Positions 43,181 through 52,072 are shown, numbered from the stretch's first letter. The stretch is 64,000 bases of DNA from an uncultured Collinsella sp. (GCA_959020715.1 CAUESV010000002.1:62001-126000), one strand, 5' to 3'. The notes: generated by a model from the sequence alone, not told the origin. A program made the numbers and translations.

Positions 43181-43955
43181 TAGCGAAGCCCTGCTTAGGG
43201 TCTCACATCTGACTAAAGCGTATCCCATGCCGGGCTCAGGTTTTAAGCGTCAGGCCTTTACCGCCGTGGACGATCTGTCGTTTGAGATCGCGCCGGGCGA
43301 GGTCTATGGCCTGGTTGGCGAATCCGGATCGGGCAAGTCGACGACTGGACGCCTGATCTGTGGTCTCGAGCGTGCGGATTCCGGCTCGATTGTCTATCGC
43401 GGGCACGACCTCGCCACGATGTCGGAGCGCGAGCGCAAGCCGTTTCGCCGCGAGATCCAGCTGGTATTCCAGGATAGCTCTACGGCTTTTGACCCGCGCA
43501 ATCGTGTCGGCCGCATTTTGGAGGAGCCGCTGATTATCGCCGGCGTGCGCGATGCGGATGAGCGCCATGGGCGCGCGCTCTCGGCCCTGGCCTCGGTCGG
43601 TCTTCTGGCAGAGCATTATGACCGCTATCCGCATGACCTTTCGGGGGGACAGCGTCAGCGACTCAATCTGGCACGGGCGCTTATTTGCGAGCCGCGCCTT
43701 GTGGTATGCGACGAGCCGGTCTCGGCGCTTGACGTGTCCGTTCAGGCCCAAGTGCTCAACTTGCTTCGCGACCTGCAGCGTACGACGGGCGTGGCGCTGC
43801 TGTTTATCACGCATGATATGCGTGTGGTTCGGCATATGTCCGACCGGATTGGCGTGCTTTACCACGGTCGTCTTGTCGAGGAAGGCGCGGCCGAGGACGT
43901 GATCGCGCACCCGAGCGATCCGTATACGCAGGAGCTTATCGACGCCATTCCCTAG
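43170..43955 (+). CDS. ABC transporter ATP-binding protein, DppF type
   Basis: 261 aa. Walker A GESGSGKST, signature DLSGGQRQRLNLARAL, Walker B LVVCDEPVSALDVSVQ and FITHDMRVV are intact. AAGGGGAG lies before ATG 43170, which overlaps the previous gene by 11 bases. The oligo_HPY tail is short (HPSDPYTQELIDAIP), so it is the smaller partner of the heterodimeric ATPase. Confidence 0.93.
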   Translation: MAVDSEALLRVSHLTKAYPMPGSGFKRQAFTAVDDLSFEIAPGEVYGLVGESGSGKSTTGRLICGLERADSGSIVYRGHDLATMSERERKPFRREIQLVFQDSSTAFDPRNRVGRILEEPLIIAGVRDADERHGRALSALASVGLLAEHYDRYPHDLSGGQRQRLNLARALICEPRLVVCDEPVSALDVSVQAQVLNLLRDLQRTTGVALLFITHDMRVVRHMSDRIGVLYHGRLVEEGAAEDVIAHPSDPYTQELIDAIP

Positions 43956-44031
43956 AGGATGATTCCTTTTGGGTATGGCGTGGGTTCGTTGTTTAATTGT
44001 CGGTATATCGGTGCAAGAGAGGGGAACTACT

Positions 44032-45195
44032 ATGGCCGATATCGAGGAACAGCCGTTGCCGCGCACGTTTGAGGAGTTCAACGAGCAACGCAAGGCGGCG
44101 TTTATTCGCGTTAAGGATTATAAGCAGGCGGGTAATCGCCTGATCGGTTTTCTGTGCAGCTACACGCCGCTCGAGATTATCGATGCCGCGGGGGCTGCGA
44201 GCGTGGCGCTGTGCGGCACGTCCGACGAGGTGATTCCCGAGGCCGAGAAGGTGCTGCCGGCAAATCTGTGTCCGCTCATCAAATCGACGTACGGCTTTGC
44301 CTACTCGCAAAAGTGCCCGTTTACGTACTTTAGCGACATGATTATCGGCGAGACCACCTGCGACGGCAAGAAGAAGATGTACGAGCTACTCAACGAGCTC
44401 AAGCGCACGCACATTCTGCACCTGCCGCAGGGTCGCGATCGCGCCTACGAGCGTGAAGGCTGGTACGAGGAGTGCCGCCTGCTCAAGGAGGAGCTCGAGA
44501 ACTTCTACGGCATTACGATTACTGATGACGACCTGCGCGCCGCCGTCCGTCGTCGCAATCGCCTGCGTACCGCCCAACTCGAGATGTTCGCCCTGCAGGC
44601 TAACCAGCCGGCGGCCATGAGTGGCGTCGACCTGATGAGCACCATGTTTGCCGGTACGTTCAGCTTTGATATTGAGGCCTATACGGACCAGCTCGAGCAA
44701 AAGGTTGCCAAGCTGCGCGAGGCCTACGACGCGGGCGAGCGCCCGGTTGCGGCGGATGCCAAGCGCATTCTGATCACCGGCTGCCCGGTGGGCGGCGTAA
44801 TCAACAAGATCGGTCGCACCATCGAGTCCAACGGCGGTGTGGTCGTGTGCATGGACGACTGCTCGGGCGAGCGCACGGCGGCCATGATGATCGACCCGGA
44901 GGCTCCCGACATCTTGCGCGCCATCGCCGACCGCTACCTGGACATCAACTGCTCGGTTATGACGCCCAACGACGGTCGTATGGAAAACACGCTGGCCATG
45001 TGCGAGAAGTATCATGTCGATGGCGTAGTGGAGAGCGTGCTGCAGGCGTGCCACACCTTTAACGTGGAGAGTGCGCGCATGCAGGAGGCTGTCGAGGGTG
45101 CGGGTATTCCGTACATGAAGATTGAGACCGATTACAGCAACGGCGACATGGGCCAGATCGAGACGCGTATCGCCGCCTTCATCGAGACCCTGTAG
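44032..45195 (+). CDS. Double-cubane cluster-type protein 2 (2-hydroxyacyl-CoA dehydratase D/HgdB-BcrB superfamily)
   Basis: 387 aa, a diverged paralogue of the protein at 37234. Cysteines 42, 61, 80, 95 and 110 align with 81, 100, 119, 134 and 149 of the first ([44 protein letters not shown]); the C-terminal half shares the INC and late Cys positions. It lacks the 39-residue N-terminal extension. AGGGGA precedes ATG 44032. The activase follows after a hairpin. Both paralogues are probably alternative electron acceptors for one activase. Confidence 0.85.
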   Translation: MADIEEQPLPRTFEEFNEQRKAAFIRVKDYKQAGNRLIGFLCSYTPLEIIDAAGAASVALCGTSDEVIPEAEKVLPANLCPLIKSTYGFAYSQKCPFTYFSDMIIGETTCDGKKKMYELLNELKRTHILHLPQGRDRAYEREGWYEECRLLKEELENFYGITITDDDLRAAVRRRNRLRTAQLEMFALQANQPAAMSGVDLMSTMFAGTFSFDIEAYTDQLEQKVAKLREAYDAGERPVAADAKRILITGCPVGGVINKIGRTIESNGGVVVCMDDCSGERTAAMMIDPEAPDILRAIADRYLDINCSVMTPNDGRMENTLAMCEKYHVDGVVESVLQACHTFNVESARMQEAVEGAGIPYMKIETDYSNGDMGQIETRIAAFIETL

Positions 45196-45200
45196 GACAA

Positions 45201-45231
45201 ATGCGGCAAAGGGATAGCTGCTTTGCCGCAT
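45201..45231 (+). promoter_or_regulatory. Perfect intercistronic hairpin before the activase
   Basis: ATGCGGCAAAG and CTTTGCCGCAT form an 11-pair stem with a nine-base loop, entirely within the 50-base gap and ending just before the AAGGAGG ribosome site. No T tract follows. It may stabilise the upstream mRNA or limit activase translation. Confidence 0.6.
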
Positions 45232-45245
45232 AGAAGGAGGATGTC

Positions 45246-46010
45246 GTGGTTGGCATTGGTATCGACATAGGCTCGACGGCCGCGAAGGCTGCGGTGGTGG
45301 AGACGGATGGCGCCATTGCGTGGACCTGCGTCATGCCGACGGGATATTCGTCGGTTGATGCGGCCGAGCGCTTGCGCGGCGAGCTCGCTTCAGCCGGCTA
45401 TGACGTGACGGGCGATGATGTTCGCGTGGTCGCGACCGGCTACGGCCGTGTCGCCGTGCCCTATGCGCACAAGGTCGTGACCGAGATTACCTGCCACGGC
45501 ACCGGTGCCGTGCGTCTGTTTGGCGATCACGGCACGGTGATTGACGTGGGCGGCCAGGACACCAAAGTCATTCAGCTTAAAAGTGGCCGCGTGGCCAAGT
45601 TTGCCATGAACGACAAGTGCGCCGCCGGTACGGGGCGCTTTTTGGAGATCATGGCCGACCGCCTAGGCATTTCCCAGCAGCAGATGGCCGACCTGGCGCG
45701 TTCCGGCGAGCCCACCAAGATCAGCAGCATGTGCACGGTGTTTGCCGAAAGCGAGGTTATCAGCCTGATCGGTCGCGGTGAGCCGCGCGAGAACATTGCG
45801 CGTGGCGTGATCGACAGCGTGGTCTCGCGCGTGGCAACCATGGCCGGGCAGGCCGCGGGCGCCCCGTACTACCTGACCGGTGGCCTGTGCGAGAACGCCT
45901 TCGTGGTGGAGCGGTTGGGCGAGCTACTGGGGTCGCCGGTGACCACCTCGCCCCAGGCTCGCTTTGCCGGTGCCGTCGGCGCGGCGATTCGCGCCGCCGC
46001 CTTGGCCTAG
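45246..46010 (+). CDS. BadF/BadG/HgdC-type activase, ATP-dependent electron donor to double-cubane proteins
   Basis: 254 aa, full length for HgdC/YjiL. It opens VGIGIDIGSTAAKAAV (ASKHA phosphate loop 1) and has TVIDVGGQDTKVI (loop 2). Cys125 in NDKCAAGTGRFLE and Cys163 in SSMCTVFAESEV are the two ligands that let a homodimer hold one [4Fe-4S] cluster at its interface. ATP hydrolysis drives a single low-potential electron into the partner. The start is GTG with AAGGAGG nine bases upstream. Only one activase accompanies two acceptors. Confidence 0.92.
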   Translation: MVGIGIDIGSTAAKAAVVETDGAIAWTCVMPTGYSSVDAAERLRGELASAGYDVTGDDVRVVATGYGRVAVPYAHKVVTEITCHGTGAVRLFGDHGTVIDVGGQDTKVIQLKSGRVAKFAMNDKCAAGTGRFLEIMADRLGISQQQMADLARSGEPTKISSMCTVFAESEVISLIGRGEPRENIARGVIDSVVSRVATMAGQAAGAPYYLTGGLCENAFVVERLGELLGSPVTTSPQARFAGAVGAAIRAAALA

Positions 46011-46024
46011 GGGTGTACCGTGAC

Positions 46025-47241
46025 ATGCGCATCCTCAATATCTCGGCACAAAACCAGATAGCACCGGCAGCGGCACCTACCTTGCCGCGCTCGTGCGCGA
46101 ACAGATCGAGACGGGTCATCGCGCCGCCGTGCTTTGCGGCGCGGCACCGGGTGATACCCAAGGCGAGCTGGACCGGCGTGCTGCCGTGTTTACCGTACCG
46201 TTCGAGTCGCCCGAGCTGCCGTTTCCCATCTGCGGTATGTCCGATGTTATGCCCTATCCCTCCACACGCTATCGTGACCTGACGCCTTTGATGCTTAAGG
46301 CATTTGAGCGGGCATTTGCTGCTGCAATCGATCGGGCGGTGGCTGAGTTTCGGCCCGATCTGGTGCTCTGCCATCACCTGTATCTGGTGACCGCATTGGC
46401 GCGCGAGTGTGTCCGGGGCGTGCCGGTTGTTGCCGTGTGCCATTCGACCGACCTGCGCCAGCTGCGTTCGCATGCGCTCGAGCGCGATCGCATCGTAAGT
46501 GCGGTTCGTCGGCTCGATGCCGTCTTTGCGCTCCATGCTGAGCAGGCTGAGCAGATTGGCCTGGTGTGCGGCGTCGATGCCGATCGCATCCACGTGATTG
46601 GGACGGGCTACGACCATCGCGTCTTCTGCCGCGATGCAAGCGTGGCGAGGCAGCCGGGATCGCTTGTGTACGTGGGCAAGATTTGCTTTAAAAAGGGCGT
46701 CGAGTCGCTGGTTCGAGCCGTGTCATTGCCGTTTGACGATGACGTCCGCCCATCTGGCTTGGTACTTGTGGGCGGCCGCGGGGACGATGCCGAGTACGCG
46801 TGTATCGAGCGCTTGACCGCGGCCTCGGATGTGCCGGTGACGCTGGCGGGGCGCCTGGATAGCGATGGGCTCGTGCGCACCTACCGCAGTTCCGACGTCT
46901 TTGTGCTGCCTTCGTTTTACGAGGGTCTGCCGCTCGTGACGATCGAGGCCCTCGCGTGCGGCTGCAAAGTTGTGACGACCGATTTGCCCGGCGTTCGTCC
47001 CTGGATGGAGGCGATGCTTCCCGGTGCTCCCGTGACGTGGGTGGCGTCGCCGCGTATGATGGATATCGACACGCCCGTGGCGGCCGACCTTCCGTTGTTT
47101 GAGCGCGCACTGGCAGATGCTATCGCGCAGGCGCTTGCGGCTCCGCCTTCGACGTTCGAGCCGTCGGCGGTCTCTTGGGAAGCGTGCCTGGCGCGTATAC
47201 TTAAAGTCGTTGATTTGTTGGAAGGGGGTTCGTATGGCTAA
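46025..47241 (+). pseudogene. Glycosyltransferase family 4, apparent one-base frameshift near the N-terminus
   Basis: From ATG 46025 the frame reads MRILNISAQ, the usual GT4 first strand, then breaks. The expected continuation (KPDSTGSGTYLAALVREQIETGH) lies in the -1 frame from 46054, where an open frame runs to 47241. The junction is an A4 run (46050-46053); one extra A, or a -1 slip, restores a normal GT4 protein of about 405 aa with the second-domain motif LPSFYEGLPLVTIEALACGCKVV. Without repair, translation could start only at GTG 46093, dropping the donor-side first strand. It overlaps selD by eight bases. It could be a pseudogene, a phase-variable gene or a sequencing error. Confidence 0.65.
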
Positions 47242-48283
47242 GGACACCATGAAGCTCACGTCTATGACGGCTGCGAGCGGTTGAGCCGCTAAGTTGGCTC
47301 CCGGAGCCCTCGCCCAGGTCCTGGGCGACTTGCCAAATGTGCCCAACGACAATCTGCTCGTGGGGTTCGATACCTCCGACGATGCGAGCGTTTTCCGCGT
47401 TGGCGAGAACTTGGGTCTCGTGCAGTCCATCGACTTCTTCCCGCCGATGGTCGACGATCCCTATCTGTTCGGCCAGATCGCCGCGGCCAACTCGCTGTCG
47501 GACATCTACGCCATGGGCGGGCGGCCGAGCCATGCCATGAACCTGCTGTGCATTCCCAGTTGCCTGGGCGTCGAGGTCGCAGGTCAGATTCTGGCAGGCG
47601 GCGCCGACAAGTGCGTCGAGGCGGGTTGCTCCATCGCGGGCGGCCACACCATCAACGACGACGAGCCCAAGTACGGCCTGTCCGTGAGTGGTTTTGTCGC
47701 GCTCGACCGCATGCTCGCCAACAGCGGCGCACGCGTGGGCGATGTTCTGCTGCTGACCAAGGCCATCGGCTCGGGCATCATCACCACGGCCATTAAGGGC
47801 GAGCTTATCGAGCAGGACGAGGCTAGCCCGATGTTTGACTCGATGCGCACCCTCAACGAGGCGCCGATTCGTCTGGCCGAGGGACTCGAGCTTCACGGCT
47901 GCACCGACATTACGGGCTTTGGCCTGATCGGGCATGCGTGCGAGATGGCCGAGGGCTCGGGCGTGCAGATTGAACTTGCGTCGAGGGCGGTGCCACTCTT
48001 TGACCAGGTGCTCGATATGGCGCGTCTGGGCATTATCCCCGCGGGCTCCTACCGCAACCAAGACTTCTTTGGCCCACGTGTGGCTGTCGACGAAGACTTG
48101 GAGCTGGGCATGTTGGATGCACTGTACGATCCGCAGACTTCGGGCGGTTTGCTTATTGCGGCGCCCGCGGCGGATGTGGATGAGCTTGCGCGTCGTCTGG
48201 ATGCCGAGGGACGTATCGCCGCCGTCGTCGGTCGCGTTTGCGAGCCGGTGCCAGGTGGTCCTGCCGTCCGCGTTGTGCGTTAA
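47234..48283 (+). CDS. selD: Selenide, water dikinase; selenoprotein with UGA (Sec) at codon 17
   Basis: 349 aa when the in-frame TGA at 47282-47284 is read as selenocysteine. The N-terminus (KLTSMTAASG-Sec-AAKLAP) aligns with the E. coli SelD segment containing catalytic Cys17 and Lys20, and here residue 17 is Sec and residue 20 is Lys. Downstream, VGFDTSDDASVFRV, QSIDFFPPMVDDPYLFGQIAAANSLSDIYAMGG, and GFGLIGHACEMAEGS are typical SelD/AIRS motifs. It makes selenophosphate from selenide and ATP. ATG 47234 has GAAGGGGG upstream. The hairpin at 47311-47327 fits a bacterial SECIS. It leads a selD-yedF-DUF3343-csd set. Confidence 0.95.
47311..47327 (+). promoter_or_regulatory. Putative SECIS element of selD
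   Basis: CGCCCAG pairs with CTGGGCG (seven pairs) around a GTC loop whose first base is G. The loop starts 33 bases after the UGA, within the 16-37 base range of the bacterial SECIS model. It lies inside the coding sequence, as required for SelB recruitment. Confidence 0.65.
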
Positions 48284-48343
48284 GGAAAACCGTTTATTCG
48301 ACCGCTCGTCTATCTGGGCGGTCTCGTTCGAAAGGAATTTGTT

Positions 48344-48970
48344 ATGTCTACCAAGATTGAAGTCAATGCCATGGGCGATGCCTGTCCGCTTCCCGTCGTC
48401 AAGACGCTCAAGGCCCTGAAATCACTCGATGGCGAGGGCGCCGTGGTGACCTCGGTCGACAACGAGACCGCCGTCAAGAACATCTCCAAGATGGCGCAGG
48501 AGAAGGGCTGCACGGCCTCGGTCGAGAAGGTTTCTGACGCCGAGTGGCACGTGACTGTGGTGACCTCTGGTACCGTTGCCGTGGCCGATCCCGAGCAGGA
48601 TGGCGCTGCCTTCTGTGATGCCAGCGCCGGCAAGGGCAAGCTTGTTATTTCCGTCTACACCGACTGCATGGGCCGCGGCGACGACGAGCTGGGCCACAAG
48701 CTCATGAAGGCGTTTATCTTTGCCGTGACGCAGCAGGAGGAGCTGCCCGCGACCATGCTGTTCTACAACGGCGGCGCCAAGCTCACCGTCGAGGGCTCTC
48801 CGGTGCTCGACGACCTTAAGGGCCTAGCCGAGCAGGGCGTCGAGATCCTTACCTGTGGCACCTGCCTCGACCACTTTGGCATTAAAGACCAGCTTGCCGT
48901 GGGCGAGGTCACCAACATGTACGTGATTGTCGAAAAGATGGAGCAGGCCGTCCGCGTCGTGCGTCCGTAG
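48344..48970 (+). CDS. yedF: YedF-like selenium metabolism protein (TusA/SirA domain plus DsrE-like domain)
   Basis: 208 aa. Residues 1-75 are a TusA/SirA-like domain with Cys14 in GDACPLPVVKTLKAL (CPxP motif), and the C-terminal part (KLVISVYTDCMGRGDDELGHKLMKAF...ILTCGTCLDHFG) is a DsrE-like fold with a CxxC. This is the TIGR03527 family, restricted to selenium-using organisms and thought to carry Se/S persulfide-like groups. GAAAGGA precedes the ATG. It sits 60 bases after selD. Confidence 0.92.
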   Translation: MSTKIEVNAMGDACPLPVVKTLKALKSLDGEGAVVTSVDNETAVKNISKMAQEKGCTASVEKVSDAEWHVTVVTSGTVAVADPEQDGAAFCDASAGKGKLVISVYTDCMGRGDDELGHKLMKAFIFAVTQQEELPATMLFYNGGAKLTVEGSPVLDDLKGLAEQGVEILTCGTCLDHFGIKDQLAVGEVTNMYVIVEKMEQAVRVVRP

Positions 48971-48988
48971 CGCCTAGGTGGGATTGCC

Positions 48989-49240
48989 ATGAGAGAAAAG
49001 CGCCCGGCGCTTGTCATCACGTTTCCCACCACGGCGGCCGCCATGGGCTGCGAGTCCTTGTGCATTGAGCGCGGCCTTCCCGGGCGAACGATTCCCGTGC
49101 CCGGGGAGGTCGCTGCCGGCTGCGGTCTGGCGTGGAAGGCGTTGCCTGCCGATGAGGAGCTGCTGCGTGCCGAGCTTGCCGCAGCGGGCATTCCCACCGA
49201 GGGGTATACCGTGATTGATATGTGGGAGGTCGTGCGATGA
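48989..49240 (+). CDS. DUF3343 protein, putative Se/S carrier
   Basis: 83 aa. ALVITFPTTAAAMGCESLCIERGLPGRTIPVPGEVAAGCGLAWKA shows the DUF3343 layout with three cysteines, one in the GCESLC stretch and one in AGCGLAW near the conserved PR/PxxxxxxCG turn. DUF3343 genes are typically next to yedF, selD and a class V aminotransferase in anaerobes; a role in carrying sulfur or selenium is inferred from that context. Its stop overlaps the ATG of the next gene (ATGA). Confidence 0.85.
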   Translation: MREKRPALVITFPTTAAAMGCESLCIERGLPGRTIPVPGEVAAGCGLAWKALPADEELLRAELAAAGIPTEGYTVIDMWEVVR

Positions 49241-50376
49241 TCTATCTGGATAACGCGGCGACGACCATGCACAAGCCGCAGACGGTCATCGATGCCGTGA
49301 CGCAGGCGATGTGCTCGCTCGGCAATGCCGGACGCGGCGCGACGTCGGGTGCGCTCGACGCGGCGCGCACGATTCACGGCTGCCGCACTAAGCTTGCGCG
49401 CTTGCTGGGCTGCCCGCGTGCTGACCATGTTTGTTTTACGCCCAACTCCACCGCGGCGCTCAACACCGTCATCAATGGCGTGGTGCGCCCCGGCGACCGC
49501 GTGGTCACAACGGTGCTCGAGCATAACTCCGTACTGCGTCCGCTTAATCGCCTTGCGGCAGAGCGGGGTGTGACGGTTGAGCATGCGGGTTGCGATGCGA
49601 ACGGCGCGCTCGACTACGACGAGCTCGAGCGGTTGGTCACGCCGGGCACGCGTGCCGTGGTGGTGACGCACGCCTCCAATGTGACCGGCAACTCGGTCGA
49701 CATCGCGCGCGTGGCCGCCATGGCCCATGCGGCCGGCGCGCTTGTGATCGTCGATGCCTCGCAGTCTGCCGGCACGGCGCATATCGATATGCAGACCATG
49801 GGGCTCGACGCGGTGTGCTTTACCGGCCACAAGGGGCTCATGGGTCCGCAGGGGACCGGCGGCCTGGTCGTGGCGGAGGGCATTGACGTGGCTCCGTGGG
49901 CCATGGGTGGTACGGGCGTGCACAGCTTTGACCCACTGCAGCCGCTCGAGTGGCCCACGCGTCTTGAGGCGGGCACGCTCAACGGTCACGGCATCGCGGG
50001 ACTTTCTGCCGGTCTCGACTTTATCGAGGCACAAGGCGGGGTCCAGGCGATTGCGGCGCACGAGCGCTCGCTTGCAGAGCGCTTCCTCGACGGCGTTCGC
50101 GAAATCCCCGGCATTGCGCTCTACGGTGCGTTTGACCAACCCGCGCGCTCGGCGATCATCTCACTCAACGTGGGTGAAATCGACTCTGCCGAGATCTCGG
50201 ACGCGCTCATGCAAGGGTGGGGGATTGCGACGCGCCCCGGCGCCCATTGCGCTCCGCTCATGCACCGTGCGCTGGGGACCGAGCGCCAGGGTGTCGTTCG
50301 TTTCTCGTTTGGGTATTTCAACACGACCGAAGAAGTCGACACGGCCATCGATGCTCTGTGCGATTTAGCCTGCTAA
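49237..50376 (+). CDS. Class V aminotransferase, cysteine desulfurase/selenocysteine lyase-like
   Basis: 379 aa. MIYLDNAATTMHKPQTVIDAV is the NifS/SufS-type start, NSTAALNTVINGV holds the PLP phosphate contact, and VCFTGHKGLMGPQGTGGLV has the Schiff-base lysine. GAHCAPLMHRALGT provides the catalytic Cys in the SufS/CsdA (group II) position. Such csd genes beside selD/yedF are thought to supply selenide or persulfide from selenocysteine/cysteine. The start at ATG 49237 overlaps the DUF3343 stop. A terminator follows, closing the long collinear run. Confidence 0.9.
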   Translation: MIYLDNAATTMHKPQTVIDAVTQAMCSLGNAGRGATSGALDAARTIHGCRTKLARLLGCPRADHVCFTPNSTAALNTVINGVVRPGDRVVTTVLEHNSVLRPLNRLAAERGVTVEHAGCDANGALDYDELERLVTPGTRAVVVTHASNVTGNSVDIARVAAMAHAAGALVIVDASQSAGTAHIDMQTMGLDAVCFTGHKGLMGPQGTGGLVVAEGIDVAPWAMGGTGVHSFDPLQPLEWPTRLEAGTLNGHGIAGLSAGLDFIEAQGGVQAIAAHERSLAERFLDGVREIPGIALYGAFDQPARSAIISLNVGEIDSAEISDALMQGWGIATRPGAHCAPLMHRALGTERQGVVRFSFGYFNTTEEVDTAIDALCDLAC

Positions 50377-50399
50377 AGCTGCTAGACCGTTTATACTTG

Positions 50400-50430
50400 C
50401 GGGACGGGTGTTTTTGCCCGTCCCGTTTTT
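50400..50430 (+). terminator. Terminator after the selenium gene set
   Basis: CGGGACGGG pairs with CCCGTCCCG (nine pairs) and is followed by TTTTTGTTT. Confidence 0.9.
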
Positions 50431-50453
50431 GTTTCAACCCGAAAGGTGGACCC

Positions 50454-51812
50454 ATGGCTTCATCCGCCCCGCGCGGTCTGCGCTCCGATCATGTCGTCAC
50501 CGTCGGCATCGCCCTGTTCTCGATGCTCTTTGGCGCCGGCAACCTCATTATCCCGCCATTGCTGGCGCTGCAGGCAGGTTCTGCCACGCCGGTCGCCATG
50601 CTCGGCTTTCTTATTGCCGCCATCGGCCTGCCCGTCATGGGCTTTATCGCCGTGGCGCTTGCCGGAACGGCGCGCGAGCTTGCCGGGCGCGTACATCCTA
50701 AGTTTGGCGAATTCTTCGTTGCGGCGGTCTACCTGGCCATCGGTCCGTGCTTGGCCATTCCGCGCACAAGCTCTACGGCCTTCGAGATGCTGGTGCCGCT
50801 GCTGCCCGAGGGCGTTTCGCTCGGCACGGCTCGCCTGGTGTTTGCCGTCGTTTTCTTTGTCGTCGCGTTTGCACTCACGCTGCGCCCGGGCGTTATCACA
50901 CGCGTGCTCGGTCGTATTACGGGCCCCGCGCTCATCGCGCTCATCGTGCTGGTCGTGGGTGCCGCCGTGGTCTCGCCGTTGGGCCCCGCTGCCGCTCCGC
51001 AGGCTCCCTACAATGCCGGTGCTGCCGTGCAGGGCTTTCTGACTGGCTATCAGACCATGGACCTGCTTGCGTCGCTCGCCTTTGGCATCATCATCGCCGA
51101 GACCATCCATGAGCTGGGTGTTACCGATGACAAGCGCGTGGCCTTCGAGATTTCGCGTTCCGGTGTGATTGCCGGCGTGCTCATGGCCATCATCTACTGC
51201 GGCTTGGGCCTTGCCGGTATGCAGCTCGGCACCGTGATGCCCGACGCTACCAACGGCGCCGCCATTCTCGCGCGTTCGGCCTCCATGCACTTTGGTCTTG
51301 CTGGCACGGTTGTCGTCTTTGCGATTTTCTTCCTCGCCTGCATGAACGTGTGTATCGGCCTTATCAGCTGCTGCTCGCGTTACTTCTGCGAGACGTATGT
51401 GGTCGAAGGGGGAGCGGAGGCCTCCGAGGAGGCCATGCGCCGCCCCTTTGCGGTTCTCGCCTTTGTGTTCGCGGCGTTTTCGTGCGTGCTCTCCAACGTG
51501 GGCCTCGACGTGATTCTTATGTTCTCGGTGCCTATGCTCAACGCCCTGTATCCCGTTGCCATCGTGCTGGTACTGATGGGCCTGGTGCACGGCTTTTGTG
51601 ACGCTCATCGGCAGGTGTGGGTCTGGGTCGGCGGCGTTGTCGCGGTGCAGAGTGTGATCACCTCGGTCCGCGATGCGTTCTTTGCGGGCGCGTGGCTACC
51701 GTTCGATTCGCTGCCGTTGGCGGATATCGGTGCCGCGTGGGCACCGGTTGCCGTGGTGGCGTTTGTGATCGGTCTGCTCCATAGTCGTTTTGTCGCACAT
51801 TCGAGGAGCTAA
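50454..51812 (+). CDS. brnQ: Branched-chain amino acid transporter, LIVCS/BrnQ family
   Basis: 452 aa with about 12 membrane segments. VGIALFSMLFGAGNLIIPPLLALQAG (FGAGNLIFPP signature of BrnQ) near residue 17, AIPRTSSTAFEMLVPLL, and TGYQTMDLLASLAFGIII are family hallmarks. BrnQ imports Leu/Ile/Val with Na+. GAAAGGTGG lies before ATG 50454; the longer upstream frame crosses the terminator at 50400 and is rejected. It runs up to a tRNA operon promoter. Confidence 0.93.
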   Translation: MASSAPRGLRSDHVVTVGIALFSMLFGAGNLIIPPLLALQAGSATPVAMLGFLIAAIGLPVMGFIAVALAGTARELAGRVHPKFGEFFVAAVYLAIGPCLAIPRTSSTAFEMLVPLLPEGVSLGTARLVFAVVFFVVAFALTLRPGVITRVLGRITGPALIALIVLVVGAAVVSPLGPAAAPQAPYNAGAAVQGFLTGYQTMDLLASLAFGIIIAETIHELGVTDDKRVAFEISRSGVIAGVLMAIIYCGLGLAGMQLGTVMPDATNGAAILARSASMHFGLAGTVVVFAIFFLACMNVCIGLISCCSRYFCETYVVEGGAEASEEAMRRPFAVLAFVFAAFSCVLSNVGLDVILMFSVPMLNALYPVAIVLVLMGLVHGFCDAHRQVWVWVGGVVAVQSVITSVRDAFFAGAWLPFDSLPLADIGAAWAPVAVVAFVIGLLHSRFVAHSRS

Positions 51813-51823
51813 GGCATCAATGC

Positions 51824-51852
51824 TTGCACAGGCGGGGAGTCTCCCCTATAAT
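51824..51852 (+). promoter_or_regulatory. Promoter of the tRNA-Pro/tRNA-Gly transcript
   Basis: TTGCAC and a perfect TATAAT are separated by exactly 17 bases, 52 bases before tRNA-Pro. Confidence 0.85.
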
Positions 51853-51903
51853 TTCCTTCGCTTTGGGACACGCAAGGTTTAGACCTTAGCTGCTCAACAC
51901 CTT

Positions 51904-51980
51904 CGGGACGTGGCGCAGTTTGGTAGCGCGCCTGCTTTGGGAGCAGGATGCCGCAGGTTCAAATCCTGTCGTCCCGACCA
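51904..51980 (+). tRNA. tRNA-Pro (anticodon TGG)
   Basis: 77 bases with encoded CCA. The acceptor stem CGGGACG/CGTCCCG, D-arm GGCGCAGTTTGGTAGCGC, anticodon stem CCTGC/GCAGG with loop TTTGGGA (anticodon TGG) and T-arm GGTTCAAATCC are complete. Confidence 0.97.
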
Positions 51981-51986
51981 TATCTT

Positions 51987-52060
51987 GCGGGCGTAGTTCA
52001 ATGGTAGAACCCCAGCCTTCCAAGCTGATGACGCGGGTTCGATTCCCGTCGCCCGCTCCA
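51987..52060 (+). tRNA. tRNA-Gly (anticodon TCC)
   Basis: 74 bases with encoded CCA. Acceptor stem GCGGGCG/CGCCCGC, anticodon loop CTTCCAA (TCC) and T-arm GGGTTCGATTCCC are intact. It lies six bases after tRNA-Pro in one transcript. Confidence 0.97.
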
Positions 52061-52072
52061 TAGGATAGTTTT

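Noticed and set aside
47234..47284. selD start moved downstream because of an in-frame stop
   Set aside because: The upstream 16 codons match the SelD N-terminus and the TGA coincides with the catalytic residue, so Sec read-through fits better.
51904..52060. tRNA-Sec (selC) among the tRNA genes or gaps
   Set aside because: Both tRNAs have normal length and anticodons TGG and TCC; no TCA-anticodon tRNA with a long extra arm was found in any intergenic region.
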